DNA from: Arthrobacter sp. MYb23
Lineage (GTDB): Bacteria; Actinomycetota; Actinomycetes; Actinomycetales; Micrococcaceae
DNA: 64,000 bases
Direction: 5' to 3'
Assembly (NCBI RefSeq): GCF_002979775.1
Contig: NZ_PCPR01000018.1
Span: 1 to 64,000, forward strand
Part shown: piece by piece, positions 41,767 through 50,449 of the stretch
Numbering within the stretch: the first letter of the stretch is position 1
Layout: the number at the start of each line of letters is the position of its first letter
Made by a program: the position numbers and the translations under genes
The notes under the pieces: model-generated
Databases searched by the model: none
Told to the model about the DNA's origin: nothing
What the model saw: the letters and a program-made list of their open reading frames with translations, nothing else

Positions 41767-43174
41767 AACAGCCATCGCCGAGACCATCAGCGAAGCCACC
41801 GTCAATCAACTGGTGGTGCGCAACAAGTTTGACGGCACCGTCCTGGCCACTTTGGACCAGTGCTCCGAGGCGGACGTCCGCGTGGAGCTCATCCGCGCGG
41901 CGGCGTCCGCTCCCGCAGCGGCCGCCATGCCGCGTCACGAGCGCGGCCGGATTTTGGACACCGCCGCCGACCTGCTCCAAGAACGGTCCCAAAAAGTCGC
42001 GGAACTGATCGTCGCCGAAGCCGGCAAGACCATCAAGCAGGCCCGCAAGGAAGTCTCCCGCGCGGTGAACACCCTCAAACTCTCGGCAGCGGAAACGCGT
42101 CGCAATGTCGGAGAAGTCGTTCCGTTCGACTCGTTCGCCGGTTCTGAAAACCGGCAGGGGTGGTTCACCCGGGAACCGCTGGGACTTATCGCGGCCATCA
42201 CGCCGTACAACGACGCCTTAAACTTGGTGGCCCACAAGCTCGGCCCGGCGATCGCCGGTGGCAACACCGTCATCCTCAAGCCGTCCCAGCTGACACCCCT
42301 GACAGCCATCCTCCTGGTTGACCTGCTCCGTGAGGCCGGCCTGCCCGCGGAGTTCGTCACCGTTGTCTTGGGCGATCGCACGATCGCCCAGACCATCATT
42401 TCCTCCAAACTGGTCCGCATGGTCTCCTTCACCGGAGGCTTCGCAACCGGCAGGGCGATCGCGGCGAACGCCGGCCTCAAGCGCCTGTCCATGGAACTCG
42501 GCGGCAACGCACCCGTCATTGTCTTCGAGGACGCCGACCTTCCTGGCGCCGTCGAAGCCTGTGTCTCCGGTTCCTTCTGGGCAGCGGGACAGAACTGCAT
42601 TGGCGCCCAGCGGATCCTTGTCCAAGAATCTGTCTTTGATGCGTTTGTGCAGGACTTCGTCGCCCAAACCACTGCTTTGAAGTCCGGTGACCCGAGCAAC
42701 GAACAAACCGATGTGGGGCCCATGATCAGCAACGCCTCCGCCGCCGAAGCGAAACGGAAGATCGATGAGGCTGTGGCCGCCGGGGCGCAACTTCTCGCGG
42801 GCGGAGACCTGAACGGGCCGGTCCTCACACCCGCTGTCCTCACCGCGGTGCCCCGCAACTGCGAAGCCTGGAGCGAGGAACTGTTCGCCCCCGTGGTTTT
42901 GGTGGAATCGTTTGACACCGCCGATGAAGCCATCGAACTGGCCAACGACAGCGAATACGCCCTGCAGGCCGGCGTCTTCACCAAGGACCTGGGCCGCGCC
43001 CTGGCCACTGCCAAGGCCATTGATGCAGGCGGAGTGATGATCAACGATTCTTCCGACTACCGGCATGACGCCATGCCCTTCGGCGGTTCCAAGTACGGCA
43101 GCATGGGCCGCGAAGGCGTCCACTTCGCCTACGAAGAAATGACCCAGCCCAAAGTCATCGCGATCACCACATGA
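41759..43174 (+). CDS. Aldehyde dehydrogenase, NAD(P)-dependent (candidate aspartate-semialdehyde oxidiser)
   Basis: This 471-residue ALDH has KPSQLTPLTAILLVDLLREAGLPAEFVTVV, FTGGFATGRAIA (cofactor loop), MELGGNAPVIVFEDADL with the general-base Glu, and catalytic Cys in FWAAGQNCIGAQR. It starts with GTG inside the 3' end of the homoserine dehydrogenase gene, with AAAGGAG 6 nt upstream, and ends in an ATGA overlap with aspartase. This tight coupling suggests that it oxidises aspartate semialdehyde, the product of the previous enzyme, to aspartate. That substrate is inferred from context. Succinate-semialdehyde-type ALDHs are the nearest general family. Confidence 0.85.
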   Translation: MPETAIAETISEATVNQLVVRNKFDGTVLATLDQCSEADVRVELIRAAASAPAAAAMPRHERGRILDTAADLLQERSQKVAELIVAEAGKTIKQARKEVSRAVNTLKLSAAETRRNVGEVVPFDSFAGSENRQGWFTREPLGLIAAITPYNDALNLVAHKLGPAIAGGNTVILKPSQLTPLTAILLVDLLREAGLPAEFVTVVLGDRTIAQTIISSKLVRMVSFTGGFATGRAIAANAGLKRLSMELGGNAPVIVFEDADLPGAVEACVSGSFWAAGQNCIGAQRILVQESVFDAFVQDFVAQTTALKSGDPSNEQTDVGPMISNASAAEAKRKIDEAVAAGAQLLAGGDLNGPVLTPAVLTAVPRNCEAWSEELFAPVVLVESFDTADEAIELANDSEYALQAGVFTKDLGRALATAKAIDAGGVMINDSSDYRHDAMPFGGSKYGSMGREGVHFAYEEMTQPKVIAITT

Positions 43175-44547
43175 ACACAGGAGTAAGAATCGAACAGGAC
43201 AGCCTGGGCTCCATCGCTGTCCCGAAATCCGCACTGTGGGGAATCCACACCGAACGGGCCATCCTCAACTTCCCCATCAGCGGCATCCAGCTCGGATCCC
43301 ACCAGCACCTTGTCCGCGCCCTCGCGTTGGTTAAGAAGGCGGCGGCGCTGACCAACACCGAGCTGGGCCTCATCCCGGCAGACATTGGCCACGCCATCGC
43401 TGCAGCGTGCGACACCGTGGCCTCCGGCGAGGTTGACCACGCCTTCCCGGTGGACGTTATCCAAGGCGGCGCCGGAACATCCACCAACATGAACGCCAAC
43501 GAGGTCATCGCAAACCTCGCCTTGGAAGCCCTGGGTCACCCCCGCGGCACCTACGATCTGGTGGACCCCATCGGGCACGTCAACAAGTGCCAGTCCACCA
43601 ATGACGTCTACCCGACGGCGGTGCGCCTGGCTCTGGTGCTCGCGCTGGAGGATCTCTTGGAACGCCTGGCCCTGCTTTCGGCGGCGTTCGCCGAGCGCGG
43701 GCAGGCGTTTGCGGACATCCCCAAGGTTGGCCGCACGCAACTGCAGGACGCTGTGCCGATGACCCTAGGACAGGAGTTCACCGCCTTCTCCGTCACGCTG
43801 GAAGAAGACCAACGCCGGCTACGCGAAGCGGCTGCCCTGTTGCTCGAGTGCAGTTTGGGTGCCACGGCGATCGGTACCGGCATCACCGCCGACCCCTTGT
43901 ATGTTGAGCGCGTCATCGACAAACTTTCCGCCGTGAGCGGGATCCAGCTGGTCCGCGCCCATGACTTCGTCGAAGCCACCTGGGACACCGGTGCGTTCAT
44001 GACGTTCTCAGGCGCGCTCAAACGAACAGCCATCAAGCTCTCCAAAATTTGCAGTGACCTGCGGCTACTCTCGAGCGGACCGCAAACAGGACTCGCGGAG
44101 ATCCGGCTGCCCCCGCGCCAGGCGGGCTCTTCGATCATGCCCGGCAAGGTCAACCCCGTGATCCCGGAGGTCGTCAACCAGATTGCGTTCTTCGTGGCCG
44201 GGGCCGACCTCACCGTCACCATGGCTGCCGACAATGGACAGCTTCAACTCAACGCGTTCGAACCGGTCATCGCTCACGCCCTGCTGCAATCACTGAGCTG
44301 GCTGACCAACGGGACCGATGTGCTGCGGGACCTTTGCGTCGAGGGCATTGAAGCAAACGAGGCTTTACTGCGCTCCCGTGCAAGGGCTTCCACGGCACAG
44401 GCCACATCGTTGCTCCCGCTGCTGGGCTACACCGTGGCAGCAGAACTCGCGCACCGCGCCCTTGTTTCAGGGCAAAGTGTTATGGACCTCGCCGTGACCG
44501 AAGGGCTGCTCCTGCCTGAACAGCTCGAGACGCTCATGGGCGCCTGA
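43171..44547 (+). CDS. aspA: Aspartate ammonia-lyase (aspartase)
   Basis: This 458-residue superfamily lyase has the aspartase-type block GGAGTSTNMNANEVIANLALEALG, HVNKCQSTNDVYPTAVRLAL, and signature GSSIMPGKVNPVIPE (Gly319-Ser320-Ser321). The STNMN and NKCQSTND wording favours aspartase over class II fumarase. It would deaminate aspartate to fumarate and ammonia. It overlaps the aldehyde dehydrogenase gene by ATGA and ends the operon; a strong hairpin follows. Together the three genes can turn homoserine into fumarate. Confidence 0.85.
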   Translation: MNTGVRIEQDSLGSIAVPKSALWGIHTERAILNFPISGIQLGSHQHLVRALALVKKAAALTNTELGLIPADIGHAIAAACDTVASGEVDHAFPVDVIQGGAGTSTNMNANEVIANLALEALGHPRGTYDLVDPIGHVNKCQSTNDVYPTAVRLALVLALEDLLERLALLSAAFAERGQAFADIPKVGRTQLQDAVPMTLGQEFTAFSVTLEEDQRRLREAAALLLECSLGATAIGTGITADPLYVERVIDKLSAVSGIQLVRAHDFVEATWDTGAFMTFSGALKRTAIKLSKICSDLRLLSSGPQTGLAEIRLPPRQAGSSIMPGKVNPVIPEVVNQIAFFVAGADLTVTMAADNGQLQLNAFEPVIAHALLQSLSWLTNGTDVLRDLCVEGIEANEALLRSRARASTAQATSLLPLLGYTVAAELAHRALVSGQSVMDLAVTEGLLLPEQLETLMGA

Positions 44548-44589
44548 TACAGGCAACAAGCCGTCGGGGCGCACGCCCGCCTGCAGGAG

Positions 44590-44635
44590 ATCCGGCGTTG
44601 CGGAACTAATCGTTTCCGCAGCGCCGGATTTCTTT
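44590..44635 (+). terminator. Terminator after the homoserine/aspartate operon
   Basis: ATCCGGCG (44590-44597) pairs with CGCCGGAT (44622-44629), and TGCGGAA pairs with TTCCGCA inside, with one unpaired base on each arm. TTCTTT follows. It lies between convergent genes and may serve both. Confidence 0.8.
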
Positions 44636-44654
44636 AAGCATTGAGATCGTAGGG

Positions 44655-45110
44655 CTATTGTCGCAACTGCCTGTCGATCACAGTCGTTAAGGACAGGGCC
44701 GTGGTGATGTCACGGACCCCGGGAAATTCTGAGACCTGCCGCCAAATTTCCTGGATCCTTGCTGCATCAGGTGCTTCCACCCTGGCGATCAGGTCAAGCT
44801 CACCGCTCACCACGTCGCAGGTGATAATTTCCGGAATGGCCTGTAAGCCTGCAATGACGTCACCGCCCCTCATCCTGTCGTGGCGCTGAATCAGAAGCAC
44901 TGCGTTGACAGCAGGCGTCCCATCTCCCACTGATTCCCGGATGGTGTAACCGTTGATGAAGCCATCCCGTTCCAGACGTTCGACGCGCTGTCTCACAGCA
45001 TTACGGGAAAGCATCACCATCTCGCCGAGTTGGGCCAAGCTGATGCGGGCGTTTCGCCGAAGTTCGGCAAGAATCTGCGCGTCTATCTCATCGCGTGGAT
45101 TCTTTGGCAT
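44655..45110 (-). CDS. Lrp/AsnC-family transcriptional regulator
   Basis: This 151-residue regulator has the Lrp HTH DEIDAQILAELRRNARISLAQLGEMVMLSRNAVRQRVERLERDGFINGYTI and a C-terminal RAM effector domain (VISGELDLIARVEAPDA-type segment). The ATG at 45110 has AGGAG upstream and is preferred to an earlier start 22 codons away. Lrp-type proteins often sense amino acids, and this one is convergent with the homoserine/aspartate operon, so it is a good candidate regulator for it. Confidence 0.85.
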   Translation of the reverse strand: MPKNPRDEIDAQILAELRRNARISLAQLGEMVMLSRNAVRQRVERLERDGFINGYTIRESVGDGTPAVNAVLLIQRHDRMRGGDVIAGLQAIPEIITCDVVSGELDLIARVEAPDAARIQEIWRQVSEFPGVRDITTALSLTTVIDRQLRQ

Positions 45111-45505
45111 GGGCGCTCCTGAGTGATGGGGTTTGAACGTGTGTTTGGGCGATTCCGCGCAAGGCATCAATGACAACGGTTACAGCCCTGTGGACCACCC
45201 GTTCGCGTCGGACCAGCATGTCCACGTGACGAACTGTTTGCACGCCTTCGGAGCGGGCGAAGGACCCCATCCTGCGAGGCGGGAATACTGACGGTATGCC
45301 GGGGCAACAAGGCCAAGTGCCCACCTTCGGAGACCATGGCAGCGGCCGTACTGAAGTCATTGATTCTGTGCACAACCCGCATTGGGTACCCGGCCGCAGC
45401 AGCTACGGCGTCGAGCATGTCCGTCGGCGAGAAACCAGCATGGGTGGAAATCCACGTGGTCCCGACCAGGTCTGCCGGTTTCAGAGAAGCCTTTCCCTGG
45501 GCCAT
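45088..45505 (-). pseudogene. LysR-type regulator remnant, 5'-truncated and frameshifted
   Basis: Read on the minus strand, one frame gives LVGTTWISTHAGFSPTDMLD and then HRINDFSTAAAMVSEGGHLALLPRHTVSIP, a typical LysR effector-binding domain. The homology then jumps to another frame reading GVQTVRHVDMLVRRERVVHR and VIDALRGIA, the usual LysR C-terminus. The HTH and about the first 180 residues are absent. A frameshift near 45270 plus the N-terminal loss make this a dead gene. Its end overlaps the start of the Lrp gene. Confidence 0.72.
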
Positions 45506-45620
45506 GGCCAGCGTGGCTGGAGTTGGTACGGATCCATAAGCCTTACCTTAATCGTCCGTATAAACATATCCCACTGGCTTGCCGTTTCTGGTTGGGCATC
45601 TCCCGAGTAGGTGAAACGGA

Positions 45621-46904
45621 TTAGATTCTGGATCGATAGCGGTCCACTATGGATGCCACGACGGCCAGGATAATGAGCCCGAACGCAAGGTACAGCGGGA
45701 GCCGGGTTACAGGGACGATCAGCGCCCCCGCCATAGCTGTGCCAGCTGAGCCGGCAGTGATTTTCAGGGCGCCAATCCAGACGAACACCTGACCTCGCGC
45801 AGCCGGCGGCGCGTATTCGCTGCGGGCCGCCAGCGTGGCGGCGAAAAAGTAGGAATTCAGTACGCCGGCACAAGCAAAGGCTGCAACCGCCGTCGGGAAT
45901 GTTCCGGCCAGGGCTGTACCACACAAGGCAATCCCTACGGCGGCAGCAAGCCAGGTCATCAGCGGATCGGCGTCGGTTCTCAGTGGCCGGATCATGACGC
46001 CCGCTGATCCCAAGAGCCCACCGAGCCCGTAGGCGGCCGTCAGAATCCCGGCGGCGGCCGGGGCCACACCGAGCTCCCCCGTGGATGCCACCGCGGTGAT
46101 CGGTAGAGCAGCCACGGACAGGGCCACAACAACAGTCATGTAGAGGGTTCGTCGCAGCGGGCCGTTGGAAATCATCATCAGAAGTGTCCGGCCGGGCCGG
46201 GGAACTTCAGCGGCAACCGTAGCCGGAGGCATGTAGGGCAAAAGCCTAACGACGGCGGCGGCCAGGAAAGTTGCCCCCGCAAGGATCAGTGCTGCAGTGG
46301 CGGGGTTGGCCCACGCGGAGACGGCCGCCACCAAGGACGGTCCGATCGTCCCGCTGATGCCGTACGTGGCCACATCCCACCCCTGGGCACGCCTTTGGCT
46401 GCTCCTCTCCGGTCCGGCGATTGCTGCCAATCTGCTGCTGATGCCTCCCGTGAGGAGGGGACCGACCAGACCGGAGACGATGAGAAGGAGGCCGGGGACA
46501 ATAGGCGGAGTTACGGGGAATAGGAGAACTGCGGCCGCGAGTGTTGCTCCGTGGACAATACAAGCCCACGCAATTACTGTCCTGCCGTCCTTGGCGGTAT
46601 CGAGGCTGCGCGCTATGAGAGGCCCGAAGAGATGCGGCGCCGTAATGCAGGCACCCAGGAGGCCTGCCACCCAGCCGGATGCACCACTGGTGGTTGCCAA
46701 CAGAACTATCGCGACAACTGCGCCGCCATCGGCACTACGCGCCAAGGTGGCAGCCAGGACATAGCGTGCCAGGCCACCCGGGGCGCCTGGCTGGTTACTC
46801 CCACGGAACTGGTTCTTCCCGGCGGTGCGGCTATTCCCTGTCAGGTCAACTGCCACTCTCCGGGCACTCATCTCCTGTGTGGGCGAAGATTCGACCTGTT
46901 CCAA
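45621..46904 (-). CDS. MFS transporter (probable exporter)
   Basis: This 427-residue protein has about 12 hydrophobic helices, beginning LARYVLAATLARSADGGAVVAIVLL, and lacks the symporter-type GRR loops. It resembles drug/metabolite efflux or enterobactin-exporter-like MFS proteins. It begins with TTG at 46904, with a good GGAGG 8 nt upstream located in the last codons of the DapA-like gene; an ATG 11 codons later has its GGAG too close. The two genes thus form a coupled pair. The substrate is unknown. Confidence 0.75.
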   Translation of the reverse strand: MEQVESSPTQEMSARRVAVDLTGNSRTAGKNQFRGSNQPGAPGGLARYVLAATLARSADGGAVVAIVLLATTSGASGWVAGLLGACITAPHLFGPLIARSLDTAKDGRTVIAWACIVHGATLAAAVLLFPVTPPIVPGLLLIVSGLVGPLLTGGISSRLAAIAGPERSSQRRAQGWDVATYGISGTIGPSLVAAVSAWANPATAALILAGATFLAAAVVRLLPYMPPATVAAEVPRPGRTLLMMISNGPLRRTLYMTVVVALSVAALPITAVASTGELGVAPAAAGILTAAYGLGGLLGSAGVMIRPLRTDADPLMTWLAAAVGIALCGTALAGTFPTAVAAFACAGVLNSYFFAATLAARSEYAPPAARGQVFVWIGALKITAGSAGTAMAGALIVPVTRLPLYLAFGLIILAVVASIVDRYRSRI

Positions 46905-46907
46905 CTG

Positions 46908-47795
46908 CTAAGCCTCCACACCACATTGCCGGATGGCCAACGCCACCTTCTCCCGCCCCTCGGCATCTAAGCCGCGGAGCGGCAGCAGCAAAGCCGAAGA
47001 AGGCACGACGCCCAGATCCTCAGCCAAAGCTGTGGTGACGCGCAGACTTCCATAGGTGCGGAACAGGGACCAGATGGGTTCCAGTTCCGCCGATGCGGCC
47101 AAGGCCAGCTCGCTTCGGCCCGCGAGTGCATGGTCAACAATGGCCCTCGCCTGGCGCGGCAACACCCCAGCAATGACGGAGTACCAAACGTTGCATCCGG
47201 CGAGCAATGCGTCCGCGGCCACCCAGTCGCCACTGATGCCCAGAGATGTCCTCCCAGGCAATCCGGCCTTGAGCTTGGAGACTCGCGCTGCCACTTGCCC
47301 GGGCGGGGGCGGAGGAATCTTGATGGAAGCGATCCCCGGGATCCTGGCAATCCTGGCGTGCAGGTCATCGCTGAAGGTAAAGCCGGTGGTGCCCGGGTTG
47401 TCGTAAACCACAATCGGAAGATCGGACTCTGCCGCCACAGTCTCGAAGAGCCCAAAAACCTCTTCCTCGGAGAGCTTCTGGTAGGACACCGGGGCCAGAA
47501 GCAACGCGGAAGCACCTGCTGCTTGGGCATCAGCGGCGTACAAGAGCACGTCCCGGGTGCGCACTGCGCCAACTCCGGCGAGAACAGGCACCCCGTCAGC
47601 GGCTTCCACTGCGGTTTCAAGCACGGCCCGGCGTTCTTCGCGGGACAGGTAAGCATAATTGCCCGTTGAACCAAGAACTCCCAGCGAGTCCGCACCGGCC
47701 TTGGCGGCTCGGCTCACCACCTTGCCAAGGGACTTGTGGTTCACGCTTTCGCCGTCCATGGGAGTGAGGGGAAATGCGCTGAGGCCGTTGAACAC
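46908..47795 (-). CDS. Dihydrodipicolinate synthase/N-acetylneuraminate lyase-family aldolase
   Basis: This 295-residue class I aldolase has the family start GLSAFPLTPMDGESVNH, GVLGSTGNYAYLSREERR, the active-site Tyr131 in VVYDNPGTTGF and the Schiff-base Lys159 in IASIKIPPPP. It is unlikely to be the housekeeping DapA, because it pairs with an MFS gene and faces a MocR regulator. The family includes keto-acid aldolases and dehydratases. GTG start with AGGAG upstream. The substrate is unknown. Confidence 0.82.
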   Translation of the reverse strand: MFNGLSAFPLTPMDGESVNHKSLGKVVSRAAKAGADSLGVLGSTGNYAYLSREERRAVLETAVEAADGVPVLAGVGAVRTRDVLLYAADAQAAGASALLLAPVSYQKLSEEEVFGLFETVAAESDLPIVVYDNPGTTGFTFSDDLHARIARIPGIASIKIPPPPPGQVAARVSKLKAGLPGRTSLGISGDWVAADALLAGCNVWYSVIAGVLPRQARAIVDHALAGRSELALAASAELEPIWSLFRTYGSLRVTTALAEDLGVVPSSALLLPLRGLDAEGREKVALAIRQCGVEA

Positions 47796-47864
47796 TGGCT
47801 CCTACTTTCATCGAGCTGCAAGGACGCAGCACTTCTGGTGACTGAAGTCCATGTTCCCAAAGCT

Positions 47865-47887
47865 CTTGGTCCTACACTAGGTCCAAG
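47865..47887. promoter_or_regulatory. Inverted repeat in the MocR/DapA divergent promoter
   Basis: CTTGGTCCTA and TAGGTCCAAG form a 10-bp inverted repeat with one mismatch and a CAC spacer. GGTCCAA recurs at 47904-47910 in the ribosome-site region of the MocR gene, giving the repeated half-sites expected for MocR proteins. Confidence 0.55.
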
Positions 47888-47910
47888 AATCAACAAGTCT
47901 GGAGGTCCAA

Positions 47911-49344
47911 ATGAGTGAAGCTGAGCTACCGATCGAGCTGGACAGAAACAGCTCCATCTCCCTCGCTGCACAAGTGGCCAGCCAACTGCGTGCCGCCATC
48001 CTCAACGGCGTCCTGCGGCCGGAACACGCACTGCCAGCCACCAGACGGCTCGCCACGGAACTCGGCATTTCCCGAGGCGTCGTGGTGCGGGCGTTCGAAC
48101 AACTCTCCGGCGAGGGGTTCCTTGAGAGCAATGGCGCCGGCGGAACCAAGGTGGCCGTTCGCCCGGACATTAACAGCCGCCCCCCGGAGAAGAGGAAACC
48201 ATCCAGCACCTCGCCCCCGGCCGACGTCATCGACCTGACACCCGGCCGCCCCTCTGGATCACCGTTTCAGGACAAGCAATGGCGGAGCGCCTGGAAATCG
48301 GCCGTAGCAGAACAAGGCCAAGCCCAACTCCCACCGGCCTTGGGAACCACGGCACTGCGTGAAGCAGTTGCTGATCACCTGGCCGTCTCCCGAGGACTCG
48401 CCGTCGATCCTCATGACATCATCATCACCGGCGGCACCAGCGACGCGCTGCAACTCGTCGTCGCCATGCTCCGCAACCAAACCACCCAGCCGCGCATCCT
48501 GGTTGAGGACCCCGGCTACCCCACTGCACGCCGGGTCATGACAGCAGCAGGCGCCCACATCGAGACAGTCCCCGTGGATGAAAACGGCCTGAAGAGTTCA
48601 CAGCTGGCCGCGCTCAAGGACATCCCGGATGCAGTTCTGGTGACCCCCAGCCACCAATACCCGTTGGGCGGAAGGATGGCAGTACAGGAAAGGATCGGGC
48701 TGCTGAAATGGGCCGAGCAGCACGGCGTCCTTGTGCTGGAGGATGACTACGACAGCGAATTCCGGCACAGCAGAATGCCGCTTCCCGCCGTCGCTTCCCT
48801 GCCCAGCCGGGCAGACGTAGTCTTGCTCGGAACGTTCTCCAAAAACCTCAGCCCGTGGCTTCGCTGCGGGTACTTGGTGGTTCGCGGCGACGCCGGCCAC
48901 CGTTTGAAGGCCACCAGGGAAGCACTGGACACACCAGTGGCCGGCGTACTGCAGTCAGCAATCGCCCACTACATCCAAGCAGGCGGACTTTCCCGGCACA
49001 TCACCCGCGCCAGGCGCGAATACGCGCACCGCCGCGGCCTCATCATCCACCGCTTGGGTTCCCGGCGCGACCTGGAACTCTCAGCCCTCGACGGCGGACT
49101 CCACGCCGTCGTGCGGTTCAACCACCCCGAGGCCGCAGACGTGGCCGCCAAGGCCATGGCACTCGGAGTGCGGGTCATCCCCCTGACCGGATATTACGCA
49201 GACCGACCAGCTGAAAATGGTCTCGTTCTCGGCTACGGGGCCGCCACGGACCTGCAGTTGGCCAAAGCCCTGACCATCTTGTCGGGCCTGATCAAACATG
49301 TCGGACAAACTGAGGTTCAAGCCGACTCCAGTGACCAAAAGTAG
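47911..49344 (+). CDS. MocR-type GntR regulator with aminotransferase-like domain
   Basis: This 477-residue protein has an N-terminal GntR HTH (SISLAAQVASQLRAAILNGVLRPEHALPATRRLATELGISRGVVVRAFEQLSGEGFL), a linker, and a fold-type I PLP domain with ITGGTSDALQLVVAML, DDYDSEFRH and the PLP lysine in LLGTFSKNLSPWLRCGYL. MocR proteins use PLP or PLP-amine adducts as effectors. GGAGG precedes the ATG. It is divergent from the DapA-like/MFS pair and probably controls it. It does not have the pdxST neighbourhood of PdxR. Confidence 0.88.
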   Translation: MSEAELPIELDRNSSISLAAQVASQLRAAILNGVLRPEHALPATRRLATELGISRGVVVRAFEQLSGEGFLESNGAGGTKVAVRPDINSRPPEKRKPSSTSPPADVIDLTPGRPSGSPFQDKQWRSAWKSAVAEQGQAQLPPALGTTALREAVADHLAVSRGLAVDPHDIIITGGTSDALQLVVAMLRNQTTQPRILVEDPGYPTARRVMTAAGAHIETVPVDENGLKSSQLAALKDIPDAVLVTPSHQYPLGGRMAVQERIGLLKWAEQHGVLVLEDDYDSEFRHSRMPLPAVASLPSRADVVLLGTFSKNLSPWLRCGYLVVRGDAGHRLKATREALDTPVAGVLQSAIAHYIQAGGLSRHITRARREYAHRRGLIIHRLGSRRDLELSALDGGLHAVVRFNHPEAADVAAKAMALGVRVIPLTGYYADRPAENGLVLGYGAATDLQLAKALTILSGLIKHVGQTEVQADSSDQK

Positions 49345-49372
49345 TCCAACACCACCGCTCCCGGGAGCGAGA

Positions 49373-50449
49373 CTATTTTCTGCGACGGTATTCGCGGACC
49401 AGAAGCCAGATCAGGTAAGTCCCGCCAATGGAGACGGTGATGATGCCCACTGGCAACTGGATGGAGTTCGCCACTACGTCGGCCGCGGTGAGCAACAATG
49501 CGCCCACCAAGGCCGCTGGAATCATTCCAATCCCAGCGGCACCGGTGAGGCGGCGGGCGATCTGCGGCGCGGCGAGGGCTATGAAGGAAATGGGTCCGGC
49601 CGCCGCGGTCACCAGTGCGGTCAGGGCGACACCGACCACCACCGCGCCAAGTCGGAGCCTTTCCGTGCGCAGGCCCAGCGCCTTGGCAGCGTCGTCGCCC
49701 AGCTCCAGTTGCCGCATGCCCGGTCCCAGGGCCAAGGCTATCGGCACCAGGAGCACCAAGACCGTGAGCATGGGCCAGAACTGGTCAAAGCCCAGCCCAT
49801 TGAGCGACCCGGATCCCCAGGCGGCTGCGGACATGGCGTCTTCCAACTTGGCCTGCAGCATCAGGTAGGAATTGATCGAGCCGAGCACGGCACTGACGCC
49901 GATGCCCATGATGATGAGCCGGAAGCCTTCCACGCCACGGCGGTAGGCCAGCAGGTAGACCAGCGCCGCCGTCACGATCCCCCCGATGAGTGAACCAGCG
50001 GCGACCATGTAGTAGCCGGTGCTGCCCACGACGAGCATCACCAGCAGCGCCCCGGTGTAGGAGCCGGCCGCGAATCCAATGATGTCCGGGCTGCCCAGCG
50101 GGTTGCGGGTCAGCGACTGAAACAGTGCACCGCTCATCCCCAGCGCCACACCGGAGAAAATGGCGAACAGCAGCCGCGGAAGCCGCCATTCGACCACGAG
50201 CATCTGGGTGCGCCTGTCCCCCTGCCCTAGAAGTGCAGACACCACATCGGCCAGAGGTGTGCGGGAAGCGCCTGCGGTCAGCGTGTACACGCCAATGAGC
50301 AACGCCAGCAACACAATGATGAGGCCGACGACGAGTGCCCGGCGATCGAATCTCAGTGAGATAGGCGGGCGGGAGAAACGCAGCAACCATTGCGGGCGGC
50401 CGTTCCCCAGCGGTGCACGCCCGACGCGTTGTGCTTGTTCGTGCGTCAC
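49373..50449 (-). CDS. FecCD-family iron-siderophore ABC permease
   Basis: This 358-residue permease of the FecCD/BtuC type has about nine helices, with GVALGMSGALFQSLTRNPLGSPDIIGFAAGSYTGALL and AAGPISFIALAAPQIARRLTGAAG, both family signatures. The GTG start overlaps the stop of the partner permease gene (GTGA). It is the last gene of the iron operon. It forms the pore with the partner FecCD subunit. No FecE-type ATPase gene follows. Confidence 0.92.
   Translation of the reverse strand: MTHEQAQRVGRAPLGNGRPQWLLRFSRPPISLRFDRRALVVGLIIVLLALLIGVYTLTAGASRTPLADVVSALLGQGDRRTQMLVVEWRLPRLLFAIFSGVALGMSGALFQSLTRNPLGSPDIIGFAAGSYTGALLVMLVVGSTGYYMVAAGSLIGGIVTAALVYLLAYRRGVEGFRLIIMGIGVSAVLGSINSYLMLQAKLEDAMSAAAWGSGSLNGLGFDQFWPMLTVLVLLVPIALALGPGMRQLELGDDAAKALGLRTERLRLGAVVVGVALTALVTAAAGPISFIALAAPQIARRLTGAAGIGMIPAALVGALLLTAADVVANSIQLPVGIITVSIGGTYLIWLLVREYRRRK

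Noticed and set aside
45541..45600. Iron box near AAGCCTTACCTTAATC
   Set aside because: The match to the IdeR/DtxR consensus is partial, and no iron gene is adjacent.
46908..47795. Housekeeping dapA
   Set aside because: It is coupled with an MFS gene and faces a MocR regulator, and no lysine-pathway genes are near, so only the family name is given.
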